Part shown: positions 16,110 through 23,388 of the stretch, in pieces
Numbering within the stretch: the stretch's first letter is position 1
Layout: every line of letters begins with the position of its first letter
DNA from: Anaerostipes rhamnosivorans
GTDB lineage: Bacteria > Bacillota > Clostridia > Lachnospirales > Lachnospiraceae
Assembly: GCF_005280655.1 (NCBI RefSeq)
Contig: NZ_CP040058.1
Location: 281,001-345,000 of the forward strand
DNA: 64,000 bases
Direction of reading: 5' to 3'
Program-made: the position numbers and the translations under genes
Notes under the pieces: generated by a model
What the model saw: the letters and a program-made list of their open reading frames with translations, nothing else
Database searches by the model: none
What the model was told of the DNA's origin: nothing

Positions 16110-18320
16110 ATGAAAGAGAGTTCTATGATGAAAAGAATCCTGTTTTTTATAATCGTACTGTCTTTTGGTCTATTTTCTTCCCTGTATATATACTCCCAAG
16201 CCCTGCACAACAATCTGGAAAATGAAGTCTTAAGCTCCCTTCAGGAGGTCTCTGGACAGAGCGTGGAGATTTTGAGAAAAGAAATTCTGGGGGAGATCAA
16301 TCTCCTGGACGGCATCGCCAATGAAATCAGCGATAAAAAGCTTGAGAATCCGAAAAAGCTGGCGAAAAGTTTTCAGAAGGTTTCCGACAAGTACCAGTTT
16401 AAGCGGATGGGGATCATTCTTACCGATGGGACCGTATATACAAGCGACCAGAAGGTGGGGAATCTGGCAGACCGAGAGTATTTCAAGTCAGGGCTGGAAG
16501 GCATTTCTTCCATTTCCGAGACATTGACAGACCGCCTGGATTCAACAAAAGAAAAGATCAATATTTACAGCACGCCCATCGTCCGGGGAAAGAAGGTGGA
16601 GGCAGTATTATATGCAGCCTACCGGACGGATGATTTTAAAAAGGCTTTGTCTATCTCTACATATTATGGAAAAGGCTATACTTATGTTGTGAAACGCAAC
16701 GGAAACGTTGTGGTGGACTCTGACAATCACAATAGTTTTAAAGATATGTCCAATATCTTTAAGGCTTTGCGCAAGGCATCGGCAGAAAATAAAAATTGTT
16801 CTGACCAGCTGAAAAAAGCATTAAAAAATCAAGAAAAAGGCCACATTGAGTTTCTCAATGGGGAGAGAAAGTACATGTACTATGTTCCTACGGAGATCAA
16901 TGACTGGTATCTTCTGACTGTGGTCCCCACCGAAGTGGCAAATACAAAAGCCATGGCCATTATGAAACTAACCTATGTACAGTCAGGCATTATTCTAGCT
17001 TTATTTCTGGCTCTTTTGATTTACATTGTAAGGTCCGAGAAAAAGAAGCAGGTCAAGCTGATGGAGATTGCATATACGGACAGTATGACAGGCGGAGATA
17101 ATTACCGGGCATTCTGTTTAAAGGCAGAGAAGGCATTGGAAAAAGAGACTGGCAAGATGGCTGTCCTCTGTATGGATATCGACCGCTTTAAGCTGGTCAA
17201 TGAACTGTTTGGGTTTAAGACAGGGGATGAGATTATTCGTCTGATCTGGCATATTTGGAGAGGCATGATGCAGGATGGGGAACTGGCGGCCCACAGGGAG
17301 GCAGACCGTTTTGTAGGACTTATGCACTATCATTCAGAGAAGGAGCTTCTGAGACGTCTGGACCAGTTCATCACACATATTCAGCGGATGAAGAATATGA
17401 ACTATAAAATAAAGCCGAGTATCGGTATTTATCTGGTAACTGACCGCAGCATGGCCATTGATGCCATGTCGGACATGGCGCTGATTGCTCAGGCCACAGT
17501 AAAAAACCAGCTGCACAATTACTACGCCTTCTACAATGAAGAACTGAAAAAACGGATTATTCATAACAAGGAGATGGAGGACCGGATGGAAACGGCTCTG
17601 GCTCAGCATGAATTCTGTGCCTATTATCAGCCTAAATATGATACGGAGACAAAGAAGATCGTAGGGGCGGAGGCCCTGGTCAGATGGATCGGAAAGGACG
17701 GAAAGATCGTACCGCCGTCTGACTTTATTCCGGTTTTTGAAGAAAACGGTCTGATCGTCGTCCTGGACGAATTTATGTTCCGGGAAGTCTGCAGACAGCA
17801 GCGGCAGTGGATCGATGAGGGAAGAGAGGTAGTGCCGGTGTCTGTCAACCTGTCCCGGTATAATATCTTTTACAGCGCTTTTGTACAAAAATATCAAAAT
17901 ATCTTGGAAGAGTATAAGATCCCGCCGGAACTGGTTCCTCTGGAGATCACAGAGAGTGTTATGTCAGAGGATCAGGAACTGCTCAAAAACATTATTGATG
18001 AACTGCATGAGATCGGATTCTCCGTACTGATGGATGATTTTGGGACAGGGTATTCTTCTATGACCATGTTAAGTTCGATGCCGATTGATGTTCTGAAGCT
18101 GGACAAGAGTTTTGTGGACGACATTGGCGACAACAGGGGAGAAAAGATTATCAGGAGCATTATTGAACTTTCCAGAAGCCTGGGAATTCACCTGACAGCA
18201 GAAGGGGTGGAGACGGAACAGCAATATGAATTCTTAAAGAAGCTTCAATGTGATGACATTCAGGGATACTATTTTGCAAGGCCAATGCCAGGAGACGAAT
18301 TTGAGCCTTTACTAAAGTAA
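16110..18320 (+). CDS. Membrane c-di-GMP phosphodiesterase: Cache sensor, degenerate GGDEF, intact EAL
   Basis: The protein has 736 residues from ATG 16110 (GGGAGG site); ATG 16041 lacks a site. TM1 (about 9-29) and TM2 (about 291-307) enclose a double-Cache-like extracellular sensor. The GGDEF domain (about 315-480) has HREADRF at 395-401 where GGDEF should be, so it cannot be a cyclase but may bind GTP. The EAL domain is complete: EAL at 521-523, a NLSR motif, ITES, DDFGTGYSS, KLDKSF, AEGVET and QGYYFARP. It should hydrolyse c-di-GMP in response to an external ligand. Confidence 0.92.
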   Translation: MKESSMMKRILFFIIVLSFGLFSSLYIYSQALHNNLENEVLSSLQEVSGQSVEILRKEILGEINLLDGIANEISDKKLENPKKLAKSFQKVSDKYQFKRMGIILTDGTVYTSDQKVGNLADREYFKSGLEGISSISETLTDRLDSTKEKINIYSTPIVRGKKVEAVLYAAYRTDDFKKALSISTYYGKGYTYVVKRNGNVVVDSDNHNSFKDMSNIFKALRKASAENKNCSDQLKKALKNQEKGHIEFLNGERKYMYYVPTEINDWYLLTVVPTEVANTKAMAIMKLTYVQSGIILALFLALLIYIVRSEKKKQVKLMEIAYTDSMTGGDNYRAFCLKAEKALEKETGKMAVLCMDIDRFKLVNELFGFKTGDEIIRLIWHIWRGMMQDGELAAHREADRFVGLMHYHSEKELLRRLDQFITHIQRMKNMNYKIKPSIGIYLVTDRSMAIDAMSDMALIAQATVKNQLHNYYAFYNEELKKRIIHNKEMEDRMETALAQHEFCAYYQPKYDTETKKIVGAEALVRWIGKDGKIVPPSDFIPVFEENGLIVVLDEFMFREVCRQQRQWIDEGREVVPVSVNLSRYNIFYSAFVQKYQNILEEYKIPPELVPLEITESVMSEDQELLKNIIDELHEIGFSVLMDDFGTGYSSMTMLSSMPIDVLKLDKSFVDDIGDNRGEKIIRSIIELSRSLGIHLTAEGVETEQQYEFLKKLQCDDIQGYYFARPMPGDEFEPLLK

Positions 18321-18413
18321 AAGCTCTGAAGTACAGAAAAATATACAATAAATATTAAAAAAAATGAAATTTCCTCTTCCATTTTTGAACCAGACGTAAT
18401 ATAATAGCAAAAG

Positions 18414-18487
18414 CGGGGCATGGCTCAGCTTGGTAGAGCGCGTGGTTCGGGACTACGAGGTCGCAGGTTCAAATCCTGTTGCCCCGA
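18414..18487 (+). tRNA. tRNA-Pro (anticodon CGG)
   Basis: Acceptor arms CGGGGCA and TGCCCCG pair fully, with A as discriminator base. The D arm is GCTC/GAGC, the anticodon stem is CGTGG/CTACG, and the loop TTCGGGA gives anticodon CGG at 18448-18450. The T arm is GCAGG/CCTGT. CCA is not encoded. A TATAAT at 18400-18405 with a weak -35 near 18377 could drive it. The gene is the border of a degraded integrated element. Confidence 0.96.
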
Positions 18488-18489
18488 TG

Positions 18490-18520
18490 AATCCTCCATT
18501 TTATGGGGGATTTATTTTTT
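18490..18520 (+). terminator. Terminator of tRNA-Pro
   Basis: AATCCTCC (18490-18497) pairs with GGGGGATT (18505-18512, one G-U pair) before a T-rich run. Confidence 0.8.
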
Positions 18521-18556
18521 TGTAAGACAATGAAGCTTGGTTGGCTTTGGTTGGGA

Positions 18557-18796
18557 TTATCCAGTGTGTAACAAATTCTTGAATTTGGAATTGCGCTCTT
18601 GGATAATCTTTTTCTTTTCGTCTAGGTTAGAGGTATCGTAGGTATAATACTTTTCATTTGTCTCTGTGGTATGTCCCAACATACTAGCGACAATTGTTTT
18701 AGGTGTTCCTTGCATCTGCAAATCAGAACTGGTCGTTTTCCGAAGTTTAGTAATGCCACCACCGTTTATTTTTTGTTCACAGCATAGCCTTGTCAT
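18557..18796 (-). pseudogene. C-terminal stub of a phage-type tyrosine integrase
   Basis: The 79-residue remnant reads TKLRKTTSSDLQMQGTPKTI, then MLGHTTETNEKYYTYD, which is the final catalytic region of site-specific tyrosine recombinases (LGH box and nucleophilic Tyr). The position of the expected HxLR histidine reads Thr. Everything upstream is missing and the IS256 fragment begins at the break. The gene's 3' end faces tRNA-Pro 70 bp away, the usual arrangement of an element integrated at a tRNA 3' end. It cannot be active. Confidence 0.8.
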
Positions 18797-18813
18797 ACAA
18801 TCAGTAATATTTC

Positions 18814-19026
18814 TTGCAGGAGTATAATATTGATGCCATCCACTATTCTGTCCGTGACAATGGCATGATCCGTAAACTTGCTGCCTATGTGATTCTTGGG
18901 ATCAATGCCGAAGGGAAAAAAGAGGTCCTTACGATCCAAAACTGGGCACAGGTGTATGGGGAGTTAAGAAATTGTGTTCTTAATTTCCTTTTTTTTATAT
19001 TTTTGTTGTACCACTCAGAAAAGTGA
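18814..19026 (+). pseudogene. IS256-family transposase fragment with internal deletion
   Basis: The frame encodes IDAIHYSVRDNGMIRKLAAY and VILGINAEGKKEVLTIQ, the first catalytic block of IS256-type (MULE-like) transposases. It then jumps directly to NWAQVYGEL, which belongs near the C-terminus of the family. The roughly 200 residues between, and all of the N-terminus, are gone. After GEL the frame runs into unrelated sequence. Confidence 0.82.
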
Positions 19027-19060
19027 TAGTTGATAAATTTATTACTTTTCTAAGTGGTAC
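19008..19060. repeat. Long imperfect inverted repeat
   Basis: Arms of 20 bases (19008-19027 and 19041-19060, outer ends GTACCACT and AGTGGTAC) pair with only a few mismatches around a 13-base loop. A related short palindrome CACTTTTAGAAGTGG lies at about 19267-19281, upstream of the hicA remnant. It may be an old operator or an element end. Confidence 0.5.
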
Positions 19061-19124
19061 ACTTGTTTACTTAAAATATGAAGTATGCTAAAGTAAAATT
19101 GAAAATATATGACAGGTGTTACAA

Positions 19125-19261
19125 ATGTTAAAATATAAATTCAATGTTGGAGATGCTTTAGAACAGGCTGGCATAAATATGTATAAAGCAAAACCCCAAA
19201 GGATTTAATTGAGTATGTTCCTAAAGAGGAAGAGAAAAAGGCTCTTTTTAAAAACTTCTAA
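19125..19261 (+). pseudogene. Xre-family regulator remnant with deletion and frameshift
   Basis: The start LKYKFNVGDALEQAGINMYK and the end PKDLIEYVPKEEEKKALF, read in another frame from about 19193, look like the two ends of a roughly 70-residue Xre regulator. The helix-turn-helix middle is missing. It therefore cannot bind DNA as such. It sits immediately upstream of the hic remnant. Confidence 0.65.
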
Positions 19262-19315
19262 TATTCACTTTTAGAAGTGGTATGATTATATAGTATCAAG
19301 AAAGGATCTAATACT

Positions 19316-19564
19316 ATGCCAACAGCAGAAAAAATCATGGTTTCTATCATGAGTGGAACGTAAGATAAAAATATAAAATTCAGAGACTTGAGAAAACTTC
19401 TTGATGTCTTAGGTTTTGAATGTAGAATCAAAGGGGAACATTTTATTTACTCTTACAAAAATCTTCCGGATAATATAAATATCCAGCCACAAGGGAATAT
19501 GGCTAAGCCGTATCAGATCAAGCAAATCAGAAATTATATTTTGAAATATAAAATCAAATTATAG
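19316..19564 (+). pseudogene. hicA: hicA toxin gene with a premature stop at codon 16
   Basis: ATG 19316 opens a frame interrupted by TAA at 19361-19363. Reading through gives 81 further sense positions with the HicA double-stranded-RNA-binding-like fold: FRDLRKLLDVLGFECRIKGE, then HFIYS, NINIQPQGNMAKPYQIKQIR. The His of the KGEH segment matches the family catalytic His. HicA normally cuts mRNA and is held by HicB. With the stop the toxin is presumably not made. The intact hicB follows after 12 bases. Confidence 0.85.
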
Positions 19565-19576
19565 GAGGTATCCAAA

Positions 19577-19786
19577 ATGTATAAATATGAACGTATTATT
19601 TACTGGTCAACAGAAGATGAAGCATTTATTGTTGAAGTACCTGAACTGCCTGGATGCATGGCAGATGGCAAAACGGTACAGGAAGCTATCAGCAATGCAG
19701 AAATAATTATAGAAGAATGGATTGAAGTAGCAAAAGAAAGAGGACAACAAATTCCTGAACCAAAAGGTAAATTAATGTACGCATAA
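19577..19786 (+). CDS. hicB: HicB-family antitoxin (partner toxin broken)
   Basis: The 69-residue protein has the partial RNase H fold of HicB: YWSTEDEAFIVEVPELPGCM, then a helix EAISNAEIIIEEWIEVAKE. The short form lacks a C-terminal DNA-binding domain. It has a good AGGAGG at 19565-19570. It remains open and intact although the adjacent hicA is interrupted. Confidence 0.9.
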   Translation: MYKYERIIYWSTEDEAFIVEVPELPGCMADGKTVQEAISNAEIIIEEWIEVAKERGQQIPEPKGKLMYA

Positions 19787-19851
19787 AAGGAAAAGAGCAG
19801 AACTCGCTGGTTTTTGCTTCATTTATATGTGGAATTGAATGGAGACAAAAG

Positions 19852-19888
19852 AGACTTAGTCGGTAGTTTTACAGATTAAGTCTTTTTT
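19852..19888. terminator. Bidirectional terminator between hicB and the minus-strand small gene
   Basis: AGACTTA (19852-19858) and TAAGTCT (19877-19883) pair, followed by TTTTT on the plus strand and CTTTTG on the minus. Confidence 0.7.
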
Positions 19889-19895
19889 AGCTGAT

Positions 19896-20039
19896 TTACT
19901 TTGATCCGTTTATGCTCTCTATGAAAACCATATCATTTATTGCATAAGGTTTTATAAATCCCTTTATAATTTGATCATGTTCCAGATTTCCATGTGCTAA
20001 ATCGAATAACCAAATTTTCATTTCCTCAGTAAAATTCAT
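19896..20039 (-). CDS. Unrecognised small protein, 47 residues
   Basis: Read on the minus strand, ATG at 20039 is preceded by TTTGGAGGTATCGTT, an ideal ribosome site. The frame runs 47 codons to TAA at 19896-19898. The peptide starts MNFTEEMKIWLFDLAHGNLE and ends with MVFIESINGSK; it is acidic, soluble, with one aromatic helix and no membrane segment. I recognise no family. It may be a passenger gene of the decayed element or a small regulator. The ribosome site is the best evidence that it is real. Confidence 0.55.
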   Translation of the reverse strand: MNFTEEMKIWLFDLAHGNLEHDQIIKGFIKPYAINDMVFIESINGSK

Positions 20040-20407
20040 AACGATACCTCCAAAAAATTTAAAATATTAAGAATTACAATCGCTATTCATATTAAAAAAA
20101 TCGTCATTATTTTTTTGTCTTTTAAATTAAGAACTTTCGACAATGCCAAAATTTCTTTTAGTCTAAACTGTGAACAGTTATTGAATTGAGTTGAAAAAGC
20201 TAAAACAAAATAAAGAAGCAACTTAAAAATATAATGGCTTATTATTTGAGTTAATATTTAAATATACGGATATACAAGTTTTCCTTTCTAATCATCTAAG
20301 TCGAATGTTACAATTTATTTTGGTTGGGGTATAAAGTCAACCCTTTCCAAAGCATTAATTTTATATCTGATTATGTCATAGAAAATTCTTGAAAATAATG
20401 GTGCCTC
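20040..20407. other. AT-rich intergenic stretch without a supported gene
   Basis: About 370 bases of AT-rich sequence with no open frame carrying a ribosome site and no clear RNA structure. It probably belongs to the decayed element next to tRNA-Pro; no copy of the tRNA 3' end that would mark its far boundary was seen. Confidence 0.5.
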
Positions 20408-20436
20408 TTGTTATCTTTATTTTCACGACGTATAAT
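20408..20436 (+). promoter_or_regulatory. Promoter of the dicarboxylate symporter gene
   Basis: TTGTTA (20408-20413), 17 bp, TATAAT (20431-20436). Confidence 0.7.
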
Positions 20437-20501
20437 AATATCTTGTGGGGCGGACACCTGTCTGCCGTTTTAACAAGAGTAGAATAGGGAGAAACATATT
20501 T

Positions 20502-21695
20502 ATGAAAAAGAAAAAAATAGGTTTGCTGACACGGCTGCTGATCGGTATCGTTGCAGGTATGCTGGTCGGTTCCATAGGAGATCTGTTCGGTGTTGGCGAT
20601 ACGTTTGTTTTTAAAGGTCTGATCCGCCTGTTTGTGACCTTTACGACACTGTTTAGTACATTTTTAAATTTTATCATTCCGCTTTTGATTCTGTCCTTTG
20701 TGGCCGTTGGGCTTGCGGACTTGGGGAAAAAGGCAAATAAGCTGTTTGGAGTGACCCTGCTTTTAGCCTATGCATCCACTGTCATCGCGGGGATCGGCGC
20801 ATTTTTTGCGGGAAAGGCTCTTCTGCCGTCATTGATTCAGAGAATTACAGGAAGTGAGATCCAAACCAAGTCTTTTGAAGCGATCTTTACCATTCAGGCT
20901 GACCCGGTCTTCGGAGTTATGACAGCGCTGGTCCTGGCTTTCCTTTTAGGCCTTGGCATCGCCAACAGCAGGAACGATACGCTGCTGCTCTGCTTAAAGG
21001 ATCTTCAGGAGATTATTACAAAGACACTGAATAAGATCATCATACCGATGATCCCATTTTATGTGGCCGGGCTGTTCAGCAAGATCGCCGCGGAGGGGAA
21101 GCTGCTTCCCACCATTAAAATGTTCATCAAGCTGTATGTGATGATCCTGATTTTCCAATGGCTCTACATCGCGTTTCAGTTCCTTGTATCCACATTGTTC
21201 ACAAAAGAAAATAAATTTAAGAATCTAAAGGGCATTGCCCCTGCCTACTTCACGGCTCTTGGAACCCAGTCTTCCGCATCTACTATACCGGTGAATCTGG
21301 AGAGCAGCAAAAATGGCGGGGTATCTGAAGATATTGCGGACTTTGTTATCCCTCTTTGTGCAACGATCCATCTGTCTGGGGATACCATCTGTCTGGTGAT
21401 CGGTTCTATGGGTATTATGCTTGCCAACGGGCTGACACCTACCCTGTCTATGTTCCTTCCGTTTATTTTCATGCTGGGAATCACGATGGTGGCGGCTCCG
21501 GGAGTACCGGGAGGAGGCGTTATGGCAGCCCTCGGGCTGATTAAGTCCATGCTGCATTTTACGGACCCTATGAGCCAGCTGATCATTTCCCTGCACTTTT
21601 CCCAGGACAGCTTCGGTACAGCCTGTAACATCACAGGAGATCAGGCCATTGCCTACATGGTAGACAGTGTGGACAGGAAAAACGGAGAAAAGTAA
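20502..21695 (+). CDS. Dicarboxylate/amino acid:cation symporter (DAACS family)
   Basis: The 397-residue protein begins at ATG 20502 (AGGGAG site); the upstream in-frame ATG at 20445 would add a non-hydrophobic tail. It has eight or so membrane helices with two re-entrant hairpins, including the TQSSASTIPVNLE serine-rich loop and the APGVPGGGVMAALG motif of GltP/SstT-type carriers. It should take up glutamate, aspartate, serine or a dicarboxylate with Na+ or H+. A MATE gene follows after 5 bp. Confidence 0.9.
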   Translation: MKKKKIGLLTRLLIGIVAGMLVGSIGDLFGVGDTFVFKGLIRLFVTFTTLFSTFLNFIIPLLILSFVAVGLADLGKKANKLFGVTLLLAYASTVIAGIGAFFAGKALLPSLIQRITGSEIQTKSFEAIFTIQADPVFGVMTALVLAFLLGLGIANSRNDTLLLCLKDLQEIITKTLNKIIIPMIPFYVAGLFSKIAAEGKLLPTIKMFIKLYVMILIFQWLYIAFQFLVSTLFTKENKFKNLKGIAPAYFTALGTQSSASTIPVNLESSKNGGVSEDIADFVIPLCATIHLSGDTICLVIGSMGIMLANGLTPTLSMFLPFIFMLGITMVAAPGVPGGGVMAALGLIKSMLHFTDPMSQLIISLHFSQDSFGTACNITGDQAIAYMVDSVDRKNGEK

Positions 21696-21700
21696 TAGGA

Positions 21701-23041
21701 ATGGAAAAAAGAGAGGTTTTATTTACTAATAAGGATTTGAAAAGCTTAATCATCCCGCTGATCATTGAGCAGATGCTGACTGTGACTGTGGGGCTGGCCG
21801 ACTCCATCATGATCTCAAGCGTGGGGGAAGCCGCAGTTTCCGGTGTTTCGCTGGTGGACAGCATCATGGTCCTGTTAATCAACATGTTTGCTGCCCTGGC
21901 TACCGGCGGCGCAGTGGTGGCCGGGCAGTATCTGGGACAGAAAAAGCATGTGATGGCCTGCAAGACCGCAGATCAGCTGATCCTGTTTATTTCAGCCCTG
22001 GCGCTGGCCATCATGGCGGGGATCTATGCCATGCGGGGACTGATCCTTCACGGAGTGTTCGGGGCCATTGAGCCGGCGGTCATGCACAATGCGGAGGTCT
22101 ATCTGCTGATCGTGACCGCATCTATTCCATTTTTGGCAGTCTACAACGGATGCGCGGCGCTGTTCCGGACCATGGGCAATTCCAAGATCGCAATGCAGAT
22201 GTCCTTGTTTATGAATGCCATCAACATCATCGGAAACGCTGTTTTGATCTACGGCGTCGGTATGGGAGTGGAAGGGGCGGCGATCCCGACACTGGCTTCC
22301 AGGGTGATTGCGGCAGTGGTTATTTTGGTTTTATTAAAAAACAGAAACCAAGCCGTACATATCAGCAGAAATTTTCATTTTAAATTTAAGGGATTTCTGG
22401 TGGGGAAAATTTTAAATATCGGAGTTCCCAACGGGGTGGAGAACAGTATGTTCCAGCTGGGAAAGATTCTTGTGCTGAGCCTGGTGGCGGGCTTTGGAAC
22501 TTCTGCCATCACCGCAAACGCAGTCAGCAACATGGTGGCTCTGTTTGAGATCATTCCGGGTATGGCCGTGGGGCTTGCGGTGCTCACTGTGGTATCACGG
22601 TGTGTAGGCGCAAACGATTATGAGGCAGCCCGTTATTATACAAAAAAGCTGTTAAAGATCGCCTATGCTTCGCTGCTTATATTTAATATTTTTATCGTTT
22701 TCATACTTCCAGTCATCATAAGAGCTTATCACCTTACACCGGAGACTGCGGCCATTACCAGGAGGATTCTGTTGTATCATACTCTATGCTGTGTGACTAT
22801 CTGGCCGGTTTCCTTCACCCTGCCAAATACACTGAGAGCTTCCAACGATGCGAGATATACAATGGTCGTTGCCATTATCTCCATGTGGATCTTTCGCATC
22901 TTTTTCAGTTTTGTTCTGGGAAAATGGCTTGGATGGGGAGTGTTCGGGGTATGGGTTGCCATGACCTTAGACTGGGCAGTGCGTGCTGTGCTGTTCATGA
23001 TCCGTTACTTCAGAGGCAAATGGCAGTACAAATCCATCTGA
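21701..23041 (+). CDS. MATE-family multidrug/toxin efflux transporter
   Basis: The 446-residue protein shows twelve hydrophobic segments with the duplicated MATE fold. It begins DLKSLIIPLIIEQMLTVTVG with LADSIMIS, and carries GAAIPTLASR in the first half and CWGxW-like WGVFGVWVAM near the end. It likely exports cationic compounds using a Na+ or H+ gradient. It starts five bases after the symporter stop codon. Confidence 0.9.
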   Translation: MEKREVLFTNKDLKSLIIPLIIEQMLTVTVGLADSIMISSVGEAAVSGVSLVDSIMVLLINMFAALATGGAVVAGQYLGQKKHVMACKTADQLILFISALALAIMAGIYAMRGLILHGVFGAIEPAVMHNAEVYLLIVTASIPFLAVYNGCAALFRTMGNSKIAMQMSLFMNAINIIGNAVLIYGVGMGVEGAAIPTLASRVIAAVVILVLLKNRNQAVHISRNFHFKFKGFLVGKILNIGVPNGVENSMFQLGKILVLSLVAGFGTSAITANAVSNMVALFEIIPGMAVGLAVLTVVSRCVGANDYEAARYYTKKLLKIAYASLLIFNIFIVFILPVIIRAYHLTPETAAITRRILLYHTLCCVTIWPVSFTLPNTLRASNDARYTMVVAIISMWIFRIFFSFVLGKWLGWGVFGVWVAMTLDWAVRAVLFMIRYFRGKWQYKSI

Positions 23042-23048
23042 GTTTTCC

Positions 23049-23110
23049 TTGACAAGAGGGAGGATATCGTGTAATTTAATAGATATAAACTATCGGTTTG
23101 ATAGATATAA
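23049..23110 (+). promoter_or_regulatory. Candidate promoter and paired repeats upstream of the aromatic leader peptide
   Basis: TTGACA (23049-23054) is followed after 17 bp by TAATTT (23072-23077), a weak -10. ATAGATATAA occurs twice at 23079-23088 and 23101-23110, two helical turns apart, with CTATC/GATAG arms between. The repeats could bind a regulator or be the start of the leader RNA. Confidence 0.5.
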
Positions 23111-23132
23111 GTTATGAATGTAGGAGAACATC

Positions 23133-23246
23133 ATGTCAGCAAAAAGAGAAATGTCAAATGCATATGCTTTTTCATTTTATTTCTGGGGTTATTACTTTAA
23201 TCCTGGCTTTTTGCGCTACAATGAATCATCTCCTAGAACCAAGTAA
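23133..23246 (+). CDS. Aromatic-rich leader peptide of the DAHP synthase gene
   Basis: ATG 23133 has AGGAG at 23122-23126 and the frame runs 37 codons to TAA 23244-23246. Residues 11-29 contain eleven aromatic residues, with the run AFSFYFWGYYFNPGFLRY: five Phe, five Tyr and one Trp. A perfect intrinsic terminator (23276-23309) and then DAHP synthase, the entry enzyme of Phe/Tyr/Trp synthesis, lie downstream. This is the classic layout of ribosome-mediated attenuation: shortage of charged aromatic tRNAs would stall the ribosome and favour the antiterminator (23216-23226 with 23281-23290). Too short for most gene callers. Confidence 0.82.
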   Translation: MSAKREMSNAYAFSFYFWGYYFNPGFLRYNESSPRTK

Positions 23247-23275
23247 AGTTTAATCGTAATAGATTATGTTTAGGA

Positions 23276-23309
23276 CCTGTATTCTTGTAGTAGAATACAG
23301 GCCCTTTTT
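23276..23309 (+). terminator. Attenuator terminator before DAHP synthase
   Basis: CCTGTATTC (23276-23284) and GAATACAGG (23293-23301) pair perfectly, followed by CCCTTTTTT. The competing pairing CTACAA-T-GAAT (23216-23226) with ATTCTTGTAG (23281-23290) uses part of the 5' arm and the loop, giving ten pairs with one bulged base. The two structures exclude each other. Confidence 0.85.
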
Positions 23310-23375
23310 TATTTCATTGGAAAGTACCTCCTATGAAATAAAAAGTCCAACGGACATTATGCACACAAATCAAGG
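23307..23375. repeat. Dispersed hairpin element, copy E
   Basis: ATTTCATTGG (23311-23320) faces CCTATGAAAT (23330-23339), with T and A flanks and one mismatch. The mini-hairpin GTCCAACGGAC (23345-23355) and the box ATTATGCACACAAAT (23356-23370) follow. The box runs directly into the ribosome site of DAHP synthase. The stem sequence differs from copies A-C but pairing is kept. Confidence 0.7.
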
Positions 23376-23388
23376 AGGAGAAGGTATC

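Noticed and set aside
18488..20501. Direct repeat of the tRNA-Pro 3' end marking the far attachment site
   Set aside because: I looked for the last 15-20 bases of the tRNA downstream and did not find a copy; the far end is probably deleted.
23266..23388. N-terminal extension of DAHP synthase by 41 residues
   Set aside because: The extension would be encoded by the terminator and repeat element; ATG 23389 has the ribosome site and matches family length.
23042..23388. T-box or TRAP-type control of aroF
   Set aside because: No T-box sequence (the AGGGTGGNACCGCG-type antiterminator) and no series of GAG/UAG triplets was seen; the leader peptide explains the structure better.
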